15,048 nt of DNA from Conidiobolus incongruus B7586 (GCA_000697335.1 JNEM01013866.1:1-15048), one strand, 5' to 3'; positions 1-12,249 are shown, counted from the first letter of the stretch. Numbers and translations are program-made. Notes: a model not told the origin generated them from the letters alone.

Positions 1-836
1 AATTTAACAAAACTAATAAAAAATATAAGATAGAAATAATCAAAGATATCTTATTAAAATATTACCTAAAGCAAATATTTTTATAATAAATTACTATATT
101 TAAAAGTCTTAAATATTTTTATATAATTATATCCTTAACAAAAATAAAATTTAAATATTCTTTTTAATAAATTTAATTAAACTAATATTATATTAATAAA
201 AAATATAATTATTATTATAGATTATATTAGTATATTATTTTCTTATTTTGTTATCAAAACAAATTAACTAATAAGTTTTATATTAATTTTTAAATAAAGT
301 AATCTGTAATTGATATCTTTATTATAAATTAATAATATTTTTGATTATATTTAGAAATTATAAAATTTATTAAAATAAATTTATAAAGATTTATTATATG
401 AAAAAATAATAGAAAAAGTTACCATATTTGATATATTTACTAGATTATAACATATATTATAATAATTATAATAGGTAACTAAAAAATATGTTTTTAAGGA
501 TAAATTCATATATACAGATAAAATTTGTTTGTAAAATGTTAAATTTTAATTTTTAATCAAAGGAAATATTCCTTAAATATTAGAAGCTTGCTAAAAATAT
601 GGCAAAAATACTATTAATAATAAAAAAATGTGTTAATTTTCTATTTTGTATTAAATATTATATAACATATATTAATATTTTTATTTAATTTAAATTTTGC
701 CATTACTAAATTCATGTAATAATATTATTAATACAAAATTAATTTATTATAACTTAAACTAGATTTGTGGGCTAATAAAATCAGATCAATCTATTTTTTA
801 TCTAAAAAATTACAGAAAGTGATAATAGATATTTAA
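1..836. other. AT-rich spacer without a visible gene
   Basis: The stretch is almost entirely A and T, with stop codons dense in all six frames. I see no coding segment, RNA gene or long repeat in it. It ends where the composition becomes slightly richer in G and C, at the start of the decayed coding segment that follows. Confidence 0.6.
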
Positions 837-1380
837 AAAAAAATATTAAAAAAAACACTAAAAGACTCAGCATTTTTAATAAAATTAGAGCAATTGATAG
901 ATCATGGTTTTATTAACATTAATCTCAAAGTTAATAAAAAATATCGACCTTGAATTATACATTACTAACCAGCTCAAAAAATTCCAAGAAATTAACCACT
1001 ATAAAGGCGATATTAATTTGTTATAGATACTAATGTGCTTTTGATAATAAACTACTACTCATTTGAGGAAATTTACCTTTTCTCTCTTTTAATATATATA
1101 TATATCCAGATTTATGAATTATAATAATATCCATTATTTTCATGACCGCAGTGGGCCGTATAGAACCTAATAAGCCAAATAATTAATGGAATCAAAGAAT
1201 TGGGCGCTTTTGTTATGATAAACCTCATTTTCAAGCAACAATCTTATGATTTCAATGATATTGGCTTATTGAAAAAAAAAAGAATTGCTGAATAGTTGTA
1301 CTCAAATTTTAACCTTCAATAAATGATAGGTGATCTTTGGAGTCGAATATCTTTCAGAGGTTTGTTAAACTGTATTATGT
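837..1380 (+). pseudogene. Decayed coding relic, unknown family
   Basis: I do not recognise the family. The segment stands out by being richer in G and C than the flanks and by three successive short open stretches on the + strand in different frames: 837-953 (38 codons, with EQLIDHGFININLKVNKKYR), 904-1026 (40 codons from an ATG, with LKKFQEINHYKGDINLL) and 1164-1295 (43 codons, with GIKELGAFVMINLIFKQQSY). Their residues (G, D, E, Q, R, H) look more protein-like than random AT-rich translation. A hydrophobic stretch (IIIISIIFMTAV) lies at about 1117-1155. This fits a gene broken by frameshifts and stops, or exons separated by short introns. I could not align it with the DUF4436 copies downstream. 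Open stretches of about 40 codons do occur by chance here, so certainty is limited. Confidence 0.35.
1092..1105. repeat. (AT)7 microsatellite
   Basis: Seven perfect AT units lie inside the decayed coding segment. A simple repeat within a former coding region fits loss of selection there. Confidence 0.7.
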
Positions 1381-2224
1381 AATACAAAAGAGAATTAGAT
1401 TTTATATATAACTGATTTTTATTTATTAAATTATCTTAATTTTAATAATGATATATTTGAAAAAAATTATTTGAATGGAAATTGGATAATAAAATTAATT
1501 TTTGTTATAAGGGCTTATATATTAATAAAATATAACTTTTAAATTTTGATATATATAACATCATTTCTCATAACGGCTGAAATTTTAGTTTTATCTAACT
1601 TTGAATAATAAATAAATTATTTATAATTATTATCATATAGATAACTTAACCATATTATTTAATATTCTCAGGGTTTAACAGATTTTCAAATTACAAAAAC
1701 TGATTACTCGCTATAATCCTGATAATTAAAAATGTATCAACTATTTTTCCGTTTTAAATATCAATAATAAAAAAAATTAAATAGCTTATATATTTTGATG
1801 AAAAATTATGAAAATGAAAGCTGTATTTTATTACAATTTAATATTTTTTACCTAATTAAATAAAATTCATATAGTATTTTGATTTTTTGGTAACTTTAAT
1901 CTATTATGATATTTAGTACAAATATTTTTACTCAAAGATTTAAATTTTAAGCTTTCAGAAAATTAATTAATTCGCTAAAATTAATATGAATTTTCATCAA
2001 TCTTGTTTTAAATCAATGAACAGGATAGTGGAGCATTATAGTTTTTGCTAATCTTGTTTGATAAATCATTATTTGATTTTTCATATTATTGATTATATTT
2101 CCTTAAGCTAATATAATTATATTAAAAATATTATTATTCTCTTTTAATTAATATTTAAAAATGGTAAGAGAATCATTAACATAAAATTAATGAATGGCTG
2201 TAATAAATTATAAACATTAAAAAA
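1381..2224. other. AT-rich spacer upstream of copy A
   Basis: No open frame, RNA gene or notable repeat can be supported. A TATA-like CATAAAATT about 45 nt before the copy A start could be a decayed promoter matching those of copies B and D, but in DNA this rich in A and T it is weak evidence. Confidence 0.55.
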
Positions 2225-3052
2225 ATGTTTAATAGTGTTCTAAAGTCTATTTGGACCTCGTATATTTGTATCAATTTTAGAGTTAGTTATGTGACTGATG
2301 ATAGCAATTGGCAGCACATTGATCTTTTGTGAAATAAGCTTTGATCAAAAGTTCAATAGATAGAATTATTATTGATTGTAACAGAAAGAGAAAATTAATT
2401 TTTACATTGAATTAAATCTTGCATTTCAGGAATAAGCAAAATAAACAGTTAAATTAAACCAAACTAATATGCAAAGGAACAGAGATATCGAAATTAGTTT
2501 CATTCACAAGACTTACGCAGCCATTAGAGCATAAACTGTTTAGTCTATCACTTTTGAAGTATCTCTCAAACTTGATAATATCAAGTACTATCCATTTAAT
2601 AAGAGCATTTCTAAGACCACATTCTTTGCCTTTGACACTCCAACTGAGGATCCTATCCCAATATCCGTAGCTAAATCGGTATTCACACAGCAAACTGTAA
2701 TATATTTTGTTCGAGGTCCAGAATTAGACAACTACATAATAAACTTGAAAATCTTTAAAATCATTATAAAGCGAACTGATGTTGTATTTATATTTTGCTT
2801 CTTTAATTCCTCATTACTTGTAAATTCACCATAGCTATCCTAAATTAGGTCATTGATGCATCCTTTCTAAGACGATATTTGTCTCCTCTGCTGCCCATAT
2901 TAGATATATCCATGTTATTCAGGATGTCTATACTCCGTAGGCGCAATGCAATGTTCGTGACATTAGTTGTTTCATTGATTCCTCTACTCTATTTGGTATA
3001 AGATTGCTATTGAAATATTCAAACTATATAATTTTATTAAATTTTTTGTTTA
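2225..3052 (+). pseudogene. DUF4436-like gene copy A, heavily decayed
   Basis: This is a full-length but broken paralogue of the intact copy at 5873-6760. Translation across three frames follows it from end to end: MFNSVLKS at the start (B has MFDNILKN), the first membrane helix, a stretch matching ILLRVQYQDLAKRTVK with two stops, LNQTNMQ matching LNETTLQ, YYPFNK matching the YPFDK motif, FFAFDTP, SVFTQQTVIYFVRGPE, IIIKRTDVVFIFCFF, then the last two helices. About 11 codons present in B (YYVELEPSGKY) are missing in frame, frame changes fall in helix 1 and helix 2, and stops are scattered. It cannot make the family product. The open frame on the opposite strand at 2454-2693 is only the antisense shadow of this relic. 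With copy C it is the more decayed, presumably older, class of relic. Confidence 0.9.
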
Positions 3053-5818
3053 AAAATACTGATCAAAATATTATTATATTATATATATAAATATAATATA
3101 TTACTGTTGAATCACCTTGTTTAATTCCATAATCATAGCAGATATTAGACATAATAAATTGATATCATTCAAAAATTAAAGCTTGAATATTAAAAATTTT
3201 GACATTATGTAATATAAGTTATTAAAAACTTAGCACTAAAATATTTTATTTAAGAAAGATAATTATTAATAAAGCTCAATCCTACTAGTTTGATTATGAA
3301 ATATTAAATGTATACAATATTAGAGGTTATGTATAAACTAATATCTATATAATAATTATATTAATTAATGTTAATCTTTGTAATTATAGTATAGTTTAAT
3401 CTCAGTAACTTTTGTTAATAAAATATATTTAATAATTAAAAATAATTTAGTAATATAATTTGAATAATATGCTTCATTTGTGATAGAAAAATATGATAAA
3501 TAATTAAAATTAAATTTTGCATTATTTTATCGTAATTTTAGTCTTGACCTGGATATGAAAAATGAATTAGAGATTATTGGTATGATAAATATTGTTAAAA
3601 ATTTAATTTTGATATATAAAGTAAGTAAGGTTTATTATTCAAAAATTTATTAATTTGCTCGAATTTTATTAAAGCCCGAATTATAAAGTAAAATAATTAT
3701 AATATTTCTGATATATACTATAAATTCATTAATTTTAATTTATATTTATAAACCATTGTTTTTTAAAAATTGATTAATTGTTTATTTCAATATAAGTAAA
3801 AATTAATTTATTTCAATAACTAATTAAATAATAATATTGGAAAATGTAGTTATAATTTATTATTTAATATTAATAATTGAGAGTTTATAATAAAGTGTTC
3901 AATTAAATTCAAAATTTCAAAGAATCTTCAAATTGTTTTTTTTATCTCTAAAATTCAAATTTTAGTCTCCAACAAAGTTGAATAGAAATTTTTTGAATAT
4001 TTATTATCTATATTGATTGAGTATATAATTAATTTTTTAAATATATTATACAAAACCATATTTACCTTGAATTATTCAATACCCCCCATAAATTTGTTTT
4101 TTTGATTCTCAAGAGATATACACACCGAAAATGAGTATTGTTAATTCAAAGTCATTTTCAGCTATTTCGTGAGATAGCTCATAATATTAACTATTATATT
4201 CCATTAATTATATAGGTTTTTAATCCTTTATTTCAATAACTATTTGTCTTTAAAATGATATTTTGATTCTTTAGCAAATTTGATGATAGTTATATATTTT
4301 AAGTTGGAGTAAATATAAAGTTTTGTTATAACAATATTGGAAATCAAAATGAATTTATTTTTTTAAGAAATCATATTAGATTTAAAACTTATTAATACCT
4401 ATTCAGGCTTTAAATTTGGAGAATAATTAATAAAATATTATATTGAAAATTTCACTTTTCACCAATAAATAATAAATTAATTTATGAAGTCTCTGTTAGC
4501 AGATATTATAGAATTTGTTTGGCAAAAAATATAATTTAATGTTTCGACCAATTATTGAACTATATCTAGGAAATAGTTATTGAATATTTAAAATATTCCT
4601 AATTAATGTTGTATTTTAAAAAATTATGAGTAGTTAATTTTTATTAGGCTATATATTAAATATATTGATTTCAATTAAATTAGTAAATATTTTATAAAAT
4701 ATGATAAATATTTGAAAATTACTTGACCTTCATCAATTTTAAAAATTAATAAATTAGTTATAATTCAATAAATAGTATTTGTCATATTACTAAGATTGTT
4801 TTGAGATTTTTTGCAAAATATTGAGGTAAATGAATATATCATTGCTCCTCGAAATAATTTTCATCCTTTTATAATATTGAGATTTAATATTTTTTATTGA
4901 AATCAAAACATAAATGGATTTAGTAATTTAATTAGAACTCAAAGTTAGATTTTTTTGTTAAATTATATATTTGATTAAACCGAATTAAAATTGCCTAATA
5001 TTAATATTTCCTGTAATTCGGAGAAGATAATAAGATTATAATACCTGAGTAAAAATTTTATTTGGATTTAGGTTAAAAAAATATATCAAATATGATAAAT
5101 TTAGATCAGTATATATAATTCAAAAAATAGGATATATTAAATCATATAAACTTAATACTAAATTGGTATTATATATTTTATCAAAACTAATTAATACTTC
5201 ATACTGTTCTCAAGTTTGAAATAAACTTAATATTTACACCACTATTCAATAGTACTATTAGATGAATCAAAATTTGTATATTTCGACAACCTAGTATGAA
5301 TTGCGATATCTATTTTAGATAGTACTACATTGATTACTAAGTGGAAATGGTGGATATATTAATTATAACTTGATTTATATTTTCAAATTCGCTGAAATAG
5401 TGTATTAATAATTGAGATAAAGATTTATTAAGTTATTTTAAAATGATTTGCAAATATACTTGATATTCATTATAATTAATTAATAAAATATAAAATTAGT
5501 TTAGATCATCAGTACAAAGTAAAAAAAAATATTTCAATTCTGGTTAAATTATATTGGATAATTAAAAACAGGCAAGCCAACGAACAAAGTTATTTTTAAA
5601 AGGTTATATTGTCACAAGTAAGATTATAGCGAAGTAACTACTGAAAAATGGTCAGTATTGTACATTTCATATTGATCAAGTTTCAATTAGAGATAATATT
5701 AATTTTTGAAATGTGAAAATTTGGACTTTAGAGATATTAAAAGGAGTTCAATTTTTGTGATTTCAGTTTATTTGAACATTATCTCCTAGTTTGAATTTGT
5801 TTAACTGAATTTTGTTTC
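3053..5818. other. AT-rich spacer between copies A and B
   Basis: About 2.8 kb without a supportable gene. The longest open stretch I noted is 49 codons at 3504-3653 (+), which contains LDLDMKNELEIIGM and then a GTAAGT donor-like site. This is within chance expectation for this composition. From about 5540 onward the sequence is slightly less AT-extreme and probably holds the copy B promoter region. Confidence 0.55.
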
Positions 5819-5872
5819 GATATATAAACTAAAAGTTGGATTTAAATAAAAATATAAAGATTTTTCTAAATC
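5819..5872 (+). promoter_or_regulatory. Putative core promoter and 5' leader of copy B
   Basis: GATATATAAAC begins 54 nt before the ATG, with TATATAAA at 5821-5828. Copy D has a similarly placed GATATAAAACC at 12250-12260, 47 nt before its ATG. The leader is short and A-rich. Position and sharing between paralogues are the support; TATA-like strings are common in this background. Confidence 0.35.
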
Positions 5873-6760
5873 ATGTTTGATAATATTTTAAAGAATACAT
5901 TTAGACGCCGTATATTTTTCACTATTTTGGGTCTTATTGTGTGGGCCATGATTGCATTGCCTACTACATTAAGTTTCCTCGAAGTTGGTCGTGACGAAAC
6001 TTCAAAGAAGGGAAATAGCATTTTAACTCAAGTAGATGGAGTTGATCAGATTTATATTTTATTACGTGTCCAATATCAAGATTTAGCTAAGCGAACAGTT
6101 AAGTATTATGTTGAATTAGAACCTTCAGGCAAGTATCTCAATGAAACTACTCTCCAATGGAATCAAGATGTGGAAATTGATTTCTTCCATAAATCATACA
6201 AGGCAAAAAAAGGATCAAATGTAGAACCAATCACCTTCGAAGCACCTCTTAGGACAGGTAATACAAAGGATTATCCATTCGATAAGTACACTTCAGAGAT
6301 AGCTTTCTTTGCATTTGACAACGCTACTCAATCGGCAATCCCAGTATCAGTTGGAACATCAGTATTTACCCAAAACACAGTGATCAATTTTGTTAAAAAT
6401 TCAGATTACGATAACGATGAAGTTGACCTACAAGTCTATAACGTCATCATCAAGAGAACTGCTATTGTGTACACCTTTTGTTTCTTTATCTCTGCTGTTA
6501 CTTGGGGGCTTACCATCTCAATTCTAAATCTGGCTATTGATTCAATCTTCTTAAAGCGTGATTTACCACCCCCAATGCTTGCGTTAGGTGTAGCTATGCT
6601 CTTCGCGATGCCTACACTACGCAAAACACAGCCCGATATTCCTGATGTGGGGTGTGCCATTGATTTCCTTTGTTTTATTTGGTGTGAAATCCTCATAGCA
6701 CTTGCGAGTTGTATGATTTTGTTCGGTTTTGGTATGAGGTGGAGGAAACCTGCAAATTAA
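5873..6760 (+). CDS. DUF4436-like four-helix membrane protein (copy B, intact)
   Basis: A single uninterrupted 295-residue frame. The layout suggests a DUF4436-family integral membrane protein, a family of unknown function known from fungi and actinobacteria. Predicted parts are a basic N-terminus (RRR, 11-13), helix 1 at about 14-36, a large non-cytosolic domain at about 37-196 with the family-like DYPFDKY motif at 133-139, helix 2 at about 197-222, a basic loop (KRD, 228-230) and PPP, helix 3 at about 235-249 (LGVAMLFAMP), helix 4 at about 262-287, and a basic tail (RWRK). Basic residues at 11-13, 228-229 and 289-292 all fall on the same side, giving both ends in the cytosol. Sequons at N90 (NET) and N150 (NAT) lie in the exposed domain and fit a secretory-pathway protein. 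The start is supported by matching MF starts in copies A and D, and the stop falls soon after helix 4. No intron is needed. The gene is clearly richer in G and C than its flanks. The reaction or partner is unknown. Confidence 0.93.
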   Translation: MFDNILKNTFRRRIFFTILGLIVWAMIALPTTLSFLEVGRDETSKKGNSILTQVDGVDQIYILLRVQYQDLAKRTVKYYVELEPSGKYLNETTLQWNQDVEIDFFHKSYKAKKGSNVEPITFEAPLRTGNTKDYPFDKYTSEIAFFAFDNATQSAIPVSVGTSVFTQNTVINFVKNSDYDNDEVDLQVYNVIIKRTAIVYTFCFFISAVTWGLTISILNLAIDSIFLKRDLPPPMLALGVAMLFAMPTLRKTQPDIPDVGCAIDFLCFIWCEILIALASCMILFGFGMRWRKPAN

Positions 6761-8640
6761 TTTAAAAATTATTATATATTTATTAAAAAAAGGTGAAAAT
6801 ATAAATTTAATAAAAAAATACCTTGTAAATTGTTTGTTTTAAATTTTGAAGTTAAAAATTCGATATTAGAAATAATTAATTATTAATTTATTATATCTTT
6901 GAAAGAAGAAAAATTCATTACCAAATAGTCTAATAATATTAATTTTACAAAATGTAAAACTTTTTAAATAGATCAAATATTAATGAACCTTTTTAAATTT
7001 AAAATATTTTTATTATTTCATAATATATGTTCAAAAATTATAAATTTTAATTCATATTAATTTTAGGAACATTCAATTTATTTTTCACTTAATCACCTGT
7101 AATAAAATTTCCCAAACTATTTATTATTTATTATTCATAAACTTATATTATATTTTAAGTATGTATTTTTATATCACTTTTCAATTTATACAAATCACTA
7201 AATCTGTGTAACAAATACTATAATTTTTAATTGAAAAAGATAAAATTCAAATTATCGTATACTATTATCAAGAATAATTTACCATATTTAAATACTTAAT
7301 TATCTATATTATGTTTAATTGAGATTAAAATAAATATCCCATATTATTTGTTGTAAATATATTATGGAAATTTTATTCCTTATTTCAAAAAATTTATAAT
7401 TTGAATTAATGTTTAATTATATAAGGTATTTAAAATTTCATTGAAAGTTTATCACAAAAATTCTTAAAAAAATCAATCAAACACCAATTACTAATAATAT
7501 TACTCTGTATTTTTAATAATGGGAATTTTTTGTGATTAAAAATAAATAAACATTTTAATATATAATATAAATTTAATAGTTTCTTTTATTATTAATAACT
7601 TTTTGCTATATTTTTGGTAAACTTCTAACACCTAAAAACAGTTCTTTTTATTAAAGACTAAAATTTGATATTTTACAAACTAATTAAATTTTAGAAATTT
7701 TTTTCTGACAAGCTATTTTTTAACTGCTTAAAGCAATTAAAATCACATAAGTTATATTCTAAAAAATATGCTAGATGTGTTAGTTTTTTCTAGTTATTTT
7801 TAATTATAAAGTTTTTTATAGCTTTAAATTTATATATTTTATAATTATCATATAAAATAATAAGTCTTTTTGTATTATATTAATAATATTAATTAAAACT
7901 ACTTTTATGTAAAAAACAATATAAAGTTTACTATTAGTTAATTTTCTATTAAGAATTAAATAATAGCATTTACAATTAAAATCTATTATAATAATTAATA
8001 TTCAGTTATTAACAAAATATTTATTTAAAAGGATTTGTAAAAAGGGTTAATTTAACTTAATTTAACATTTTAATTTGTGTTTTAATAAAGGATTATATAT
8101 AAAGATTTAAGATTCATCAATTGTAATAATTTAATATAAAAGTTTAAGCTTCTAATAATATTTTAATAAGTTTTTTCTAGTAATAACTACTCTAACTTTT
8201 TTTAGCTTTAGTTAAATTATAAGGTACCTATTTTATATTTTTATTTATTAATTTGAGTTTAAACTTAAATATATATAAAACACTTTTAAAATTAATATTA
8301 AAATACTTAAATAATTCTTTTACTAAAATAAAAAGATGTTTTTTAATATATTTTTTCACTCTATTAATAATTAAAAGAATTACAATTAAAGTTAGTTTTT
8401 AAATTTTAACAGGTTTTAAATAATTTTTTTAGTTTTAAAGTAATTTAACCAATAATAAATTATTAATTTAGATAATATTTTATTATTAAAAGCTACTTAT
8501 AAATTTTTATTAATTTTAAAAATCATGGTTAAGTTTTACTAATACTAAAATAAAAAACTTTTGATAATTACTTTTTAGTTTAAGTATAATTAAATTAAAT
8601 AACTAATTTTAAAAAGCTAATTTTTTTAATCAAAAAAATT

Positions 8641-8663
8641 TATATATATATATATATATATAT
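8641..8663. repeat. (TA)11 microsatellite
   Basis: Eleven perfect TA units plus one T, the longest dinucleotide run in the window. It lies deep in the spacer, far from any coding segment. Confidence 0.9.
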
Positions 8664-9635
8664 TAGAAATATATAATTTCCTATTAACTTTATATATATT
8701 TATTTATTTCAACCTAATAATATGTTTGAAAAATTAAAAATTAAAAAATTTCCAATTATTTTAAATTTAAAGTAATATAAAGCATTATATAAAAATAAAA
8801 TGCTATTAAATATATTCAATTCAAGCTTTTTTTGCAAGATATAAAGTTTGATTTTTAAGTTCATATAAGGTTTGTGGAATAATTATATTAATAATATTTA
8901 TTTTGATGAACTGATAGATAATTAATATATTACTATATAATTAAGATAAAATATAAAATTAAAAATAATAATATTTTTAATCTATTTATATAAAAAAATT
9001 AATAATATAATTTGTATATTATTAAATTTTGAATAAATATTTAAATAACTTTTTAATATTAATGCCAATAAAATTATTAAATAATTAATTATTTTTGAGT
9101 TATTAAATTTCATAATAAATATATCATATATATATTTATTTTGATAGTAAAATTATTTTATATTTCCTAAAAGAACTATAAATTATTATCATTGAATATT
9201 ATCTTAAATGGTATATTATACAATAAATTTTATTTTAGTGGCTTACTCGATTTAAATTAATACTTTATACTTATTGAATAATCATAGTAAAAATAAATTA
9301 TGAAATAAAACTAGTTAGAATAAGAAAGTTATTTGATCCAATATTACTAAGAAATTATGTTTTCAATATTCCCCTAACCTTATATTGAATCTTTATATTT
9401 TTTCACATATTCCTTTATAAAAAAATTTAATAATCTTGAAATAAATTTAAATTTTTTCGTAATAGTTATTAAATATAATTAATTATTTGAAATTATTGTA
9501 AATTTGCTTGGTTTATCCACTGTGATTTTTAATTATATAAGAATTTGTCAATATATATTATTAAAGGATTTTAATCTAAGTTTTTACACCACCATAATCT
9601 CAAAATTGCAATGATTAAATTTAAATAAGGTGAAC

Positions 9636-9680
9636 AAAATTTTAAAATTTTGAAATTTTGCAATTTTAACATTTTAAAAT
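9636..9680. repeat. Imperfect AAATTTT(G/A) repeat cluster
   Basis: Several short near-copies of AAAATTTT, mostly ending in G or A, follow one another and are partly self-complementary, so the strand could fold on itself. It lies about 200 nt upstream of copy C. No function is implied. Confidence 0.4.
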
Positions 9681-9861
9681 CAAAAAATTATTCCAATTGA
9701 CATTTTTGCATAAGTGTCAGGTTTAAAGTAGTTTGAGATTTGACATGTAATTTTTATTAAATATATATTCTCATTGTTCTATATTCATTTTACAAAGACT
9801 TAATATGATATGTAAAGTAGTAAACGGGCTTAAGATTGAAAACCATAGGTGTTTTAAGTCC

Positions 9862-10710
9862 ATACTTGATTGTACTCTAAATGATTCATTAAGAAATTAA
9901 ATTTTTTTCTCAACTTTTGTCTTAATATTGAAGTTGGCGATTGCTTTTTCAATTGCCTGGGTTTCTTTTAATTTGACCACGCAATAATTAAAAAATAGGA
10001 TATTGTATATTAACTTAAGCAGAAATAGATAATCAAATATATATATCTGAGTCACCAAAATCCAGATTTGTCTAAGCTTAAGGTGACATATTATATGACT
10101 ATAGCCGCTTTAGTCAAGTATCTCAATGAAACTACTCTCCAATGGAATCTAGATGCCTAGATTGATTTAATCCATAAAATTTACACTTCTAAAATAGGAT
10201 CAGTAGTTGAACCAGTTAGTCTCGAATCACAACTCGGGAGTGGAATACAAAAGAATATCTATTCGAAGTTATATTCAAGTTATTACATTCATAGCAGAAA
10301 AAATTGAACTGAGGAATTATTCCCTGTGACTATAGGTATTCAAGTACTCATCAAAGAAATAATAATGGATTTTGATTGAGGTCCAGAAACCTTTACAAAT
10401 TATTTTGACTTACTAATCTGCAATGTTATCACCAAACGAACCGCGGTTATATAGTTTTTACTTCTTTCTTTTCACGTATATTTAAGGAGTTACAATTACT
10501 CTCTTGGGTTTAGTAATTGATGAAATATCTTTAAAGATATATTCACCTATCGAATGACTTAGATTAAGTGCCACTTTACTCTTTGAGATGCCAGCACCCT
10601 GGGAAACTAAGTATCAAATCCCAAGCGTCCGATATACAATTGATCTGTTGTGTTTTGTTTGCTATTTATCGCAAATTCCAGCTGAATGGTTTTACTTAGT
10701 TTTGGTTTAA
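9862..10710 (+). pseudogene. DUF4436-like gene copy C, heavily decayed
   Basis: This is a full-length broken paralogue of copy B. The ATG position has become ATA (around 9862). A helix 1 equivalent follows in one frame (LAIAFSIAWVSFNL against MIALPTTLSFLEVG). A well-preserved stretch from about 10065 reads DLSKLKVTYYM, then KYLNETTLQWN identical to B, then IDLIHKIY and VVEP. The YPFD motif region is degraded to EYLFEV. A further frame carries FPVTIGIQVLIKE and CNVITKRTAVI, and a last frame carries VTITLLGLVID, ATLLFEMP, and IPSVRYTIDLLCFV ending at TAA 10708-10710. At least three frame changes and several stops make it non-functional. It carries a 35-bp block (10115-10149) identical to copy B, far above the identity around it. 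Confidence 0.9.
10115..10149 (+). other. 35-bp block identical to copy B (6130-6164)
   Basis: Base-by-base comparison gives 35 consecutive identical positions encoding KYLNETTLQWN. The sequence on both sides is clearly more diverged. Copy D has many differences from B in the same stretch, so family-wide constraint at the DNA level is unlikely. A gene-conversion patch is the likely explanation. Confidence 0.7.
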
Positions 10711-12249
10711 GATAACCAAATATTTAAATCTATATTTAAATTTTATTTTAATATTATTAGAATTACTTATACCATTAGATGAAAACATGCTGAATTTTTC
10801 ATCCTTTTGAAACCAACATCGTTAATTGATTTATAAAGATCATGTAAATGTAAGATGTTTTTCATTCTCAAACAATTGTCGGATTTTTATATTTATAAAA
10901 AATCCAACATTAATTCCATTAAGTTTTTGAATTATTCGATGAATTCTATATATATTCATTAATCTGATCAATAATATATATTCATCCAAATTTTTCCAGA
11001 TATAAATTTCAAATATATCATTCTATTTAAAATTAATTATTTTATTGGGATATCTATAAATTTTTAGATTTTGAAATTAAAATTCAAAGGTCATGAAATA
11101 TTCAAATAATTTTTATCAAAAATTAATTATTCATAAGGTTTAATATCAAGCCTATTTTAATTATAACTGCAATTATATATATAAATAATGAATTAGTCTA
11201 TTTAATTAACTTTTTTAAATTTGAATAAATATATAAATTTTCATAAATATTAAATAAATTTAAAACTTTCAATCAATAAATACCATATTAAATATATTGG
11301 AAAGCAATAAATTTCCAAATTAAGCTCATTATAAATAGCTATATACTAAATATCTATAAAACTATTGCTATGCTGATATTTGACAAAGTTTTGTTTTTTT
11401 TATTTTATATACTTGGTAAAAAAATATCTATTATAATTTAGATAATTTTAAGATATCTAATACTGATTAAACTTTGTTATATTTTTTTCAATTTATTATT
11501 AAAATAATATCTTGAAAAAATTTTTGTGTAATTTGAGTAATAAGGATAATAAAGATAATAACAATAATAATAATATATAAAATAATTAAATATAACTGGA
11601 AAATTTATATATTGAAAAATCTAAGCCAAATTATTATTAAATCTGAATTAATCTAATAATGTTTATTTGTCTATTAAATATTGCCTTATATTAATAAATA
11701 TATTAAAATTGGATATTTTGAAACTATATCAACTAATAATTTTGTTAAAATTAAAATTATTCAATTTACTCTAATATGAACTTTTTTAGTATATTTAAAA
11801 TAAAATATAATAAAATAAAGTATAATAATAAAAAGATATAATTATACTAATATCTATAAATGCTGTAGTTATTTACAAACTAAATTGTCAGCCAATTTAT
11901 ACCTAACTTAAGATTTTTCTTGATCAACATTAAATTGACTAAAATTGTTTCCAATTTCATTTTGATCTACTTTTGGAATTTATAGATGTAAATTGTTAAT
12001 ATATAAAATAGCGTTTTAACATATTTTTATAAAGGGATATCAAATTATAAACTCAATTTTAAAGAAACCTTTATGCATTTTCAATTCTATAGCAATCGAA
12101 ATATTATATAACAAAATATTTTAAAATCATAGTTAAAAACTGTTTATTTCTAATTAAATGCTATGAGTTAAAATTTTGAAAATTGTTATAGAATTAAAGT
12201 TACTAAGCCACCCAGAATATAAATATGGTATTGATTTAAAAATCAATTT
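10711..12249. other. AT-rich spacer between copies C and D
   Basis: No supportable gene or RNA. A 26-codon frame on the minus strand (11880-11960) is within chance expectation. An imperfect AAT/GAT trinucleotide run lies at about 11541-11575. Confidence 0.55.
11541..11575. repeat. Imperfect AAT-type trinucleotide run
   Basis: Repeated AAT units are interrupted by G and C (GATAATAAAGATAATAACAA and onward). It lies in spacer DNA with no gene nearby. Confidence 0.5.

Larger units (their letters stand above)
6761..9861. other. AT-rich spacer between copies B and C
   Basis: About 3.1 kb, the longest gene-free stretch of the window. It is nearly all A and T, with stops throughout. It holds a perfect TA microsatellite and a cluster of imperfect AAATTTTG-type repeats near 9636-9680. 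Between about 7600 and 8640 short AGCTA/AGCTT-centred words recur, without a unit I can define. No RNA gene or coding relic was recognised. Confidence 0.55.

Noticed and set aside
1344-1400. A possible further DUF4436 fragment reading FVKLYYV, resembling TVKYYVEL of copy B
   Set aside because: The match is only a few residues, its neighbours do not align, and such strings arise easily in AT-rich DNA.
2454-2693. 79-codon open frame on the minus strand
   Set aside because: It lies antisense to copy A, whose + strand translation aligns with the intact paralogue through the same region. The minus frame has no independent support.
3504-3653. 49-codon open stretch on the + strand containing a GTAAGT donor-like site
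   Set aside because: Its length is within chance expectation at this composition, most residues are those expected of AT-rich codons, and no partner exon is visible.
6436-6696. 86-codon open frame on the minus strand
   Set aside because: It lies fully antisense within intact copy B and is explained by that gene's codon usage.
11880-11960. 26-codon minus-strand frame starting MKLETILVNL
   Set aside because: It is too short, with no homologue recognised and no supporting context.
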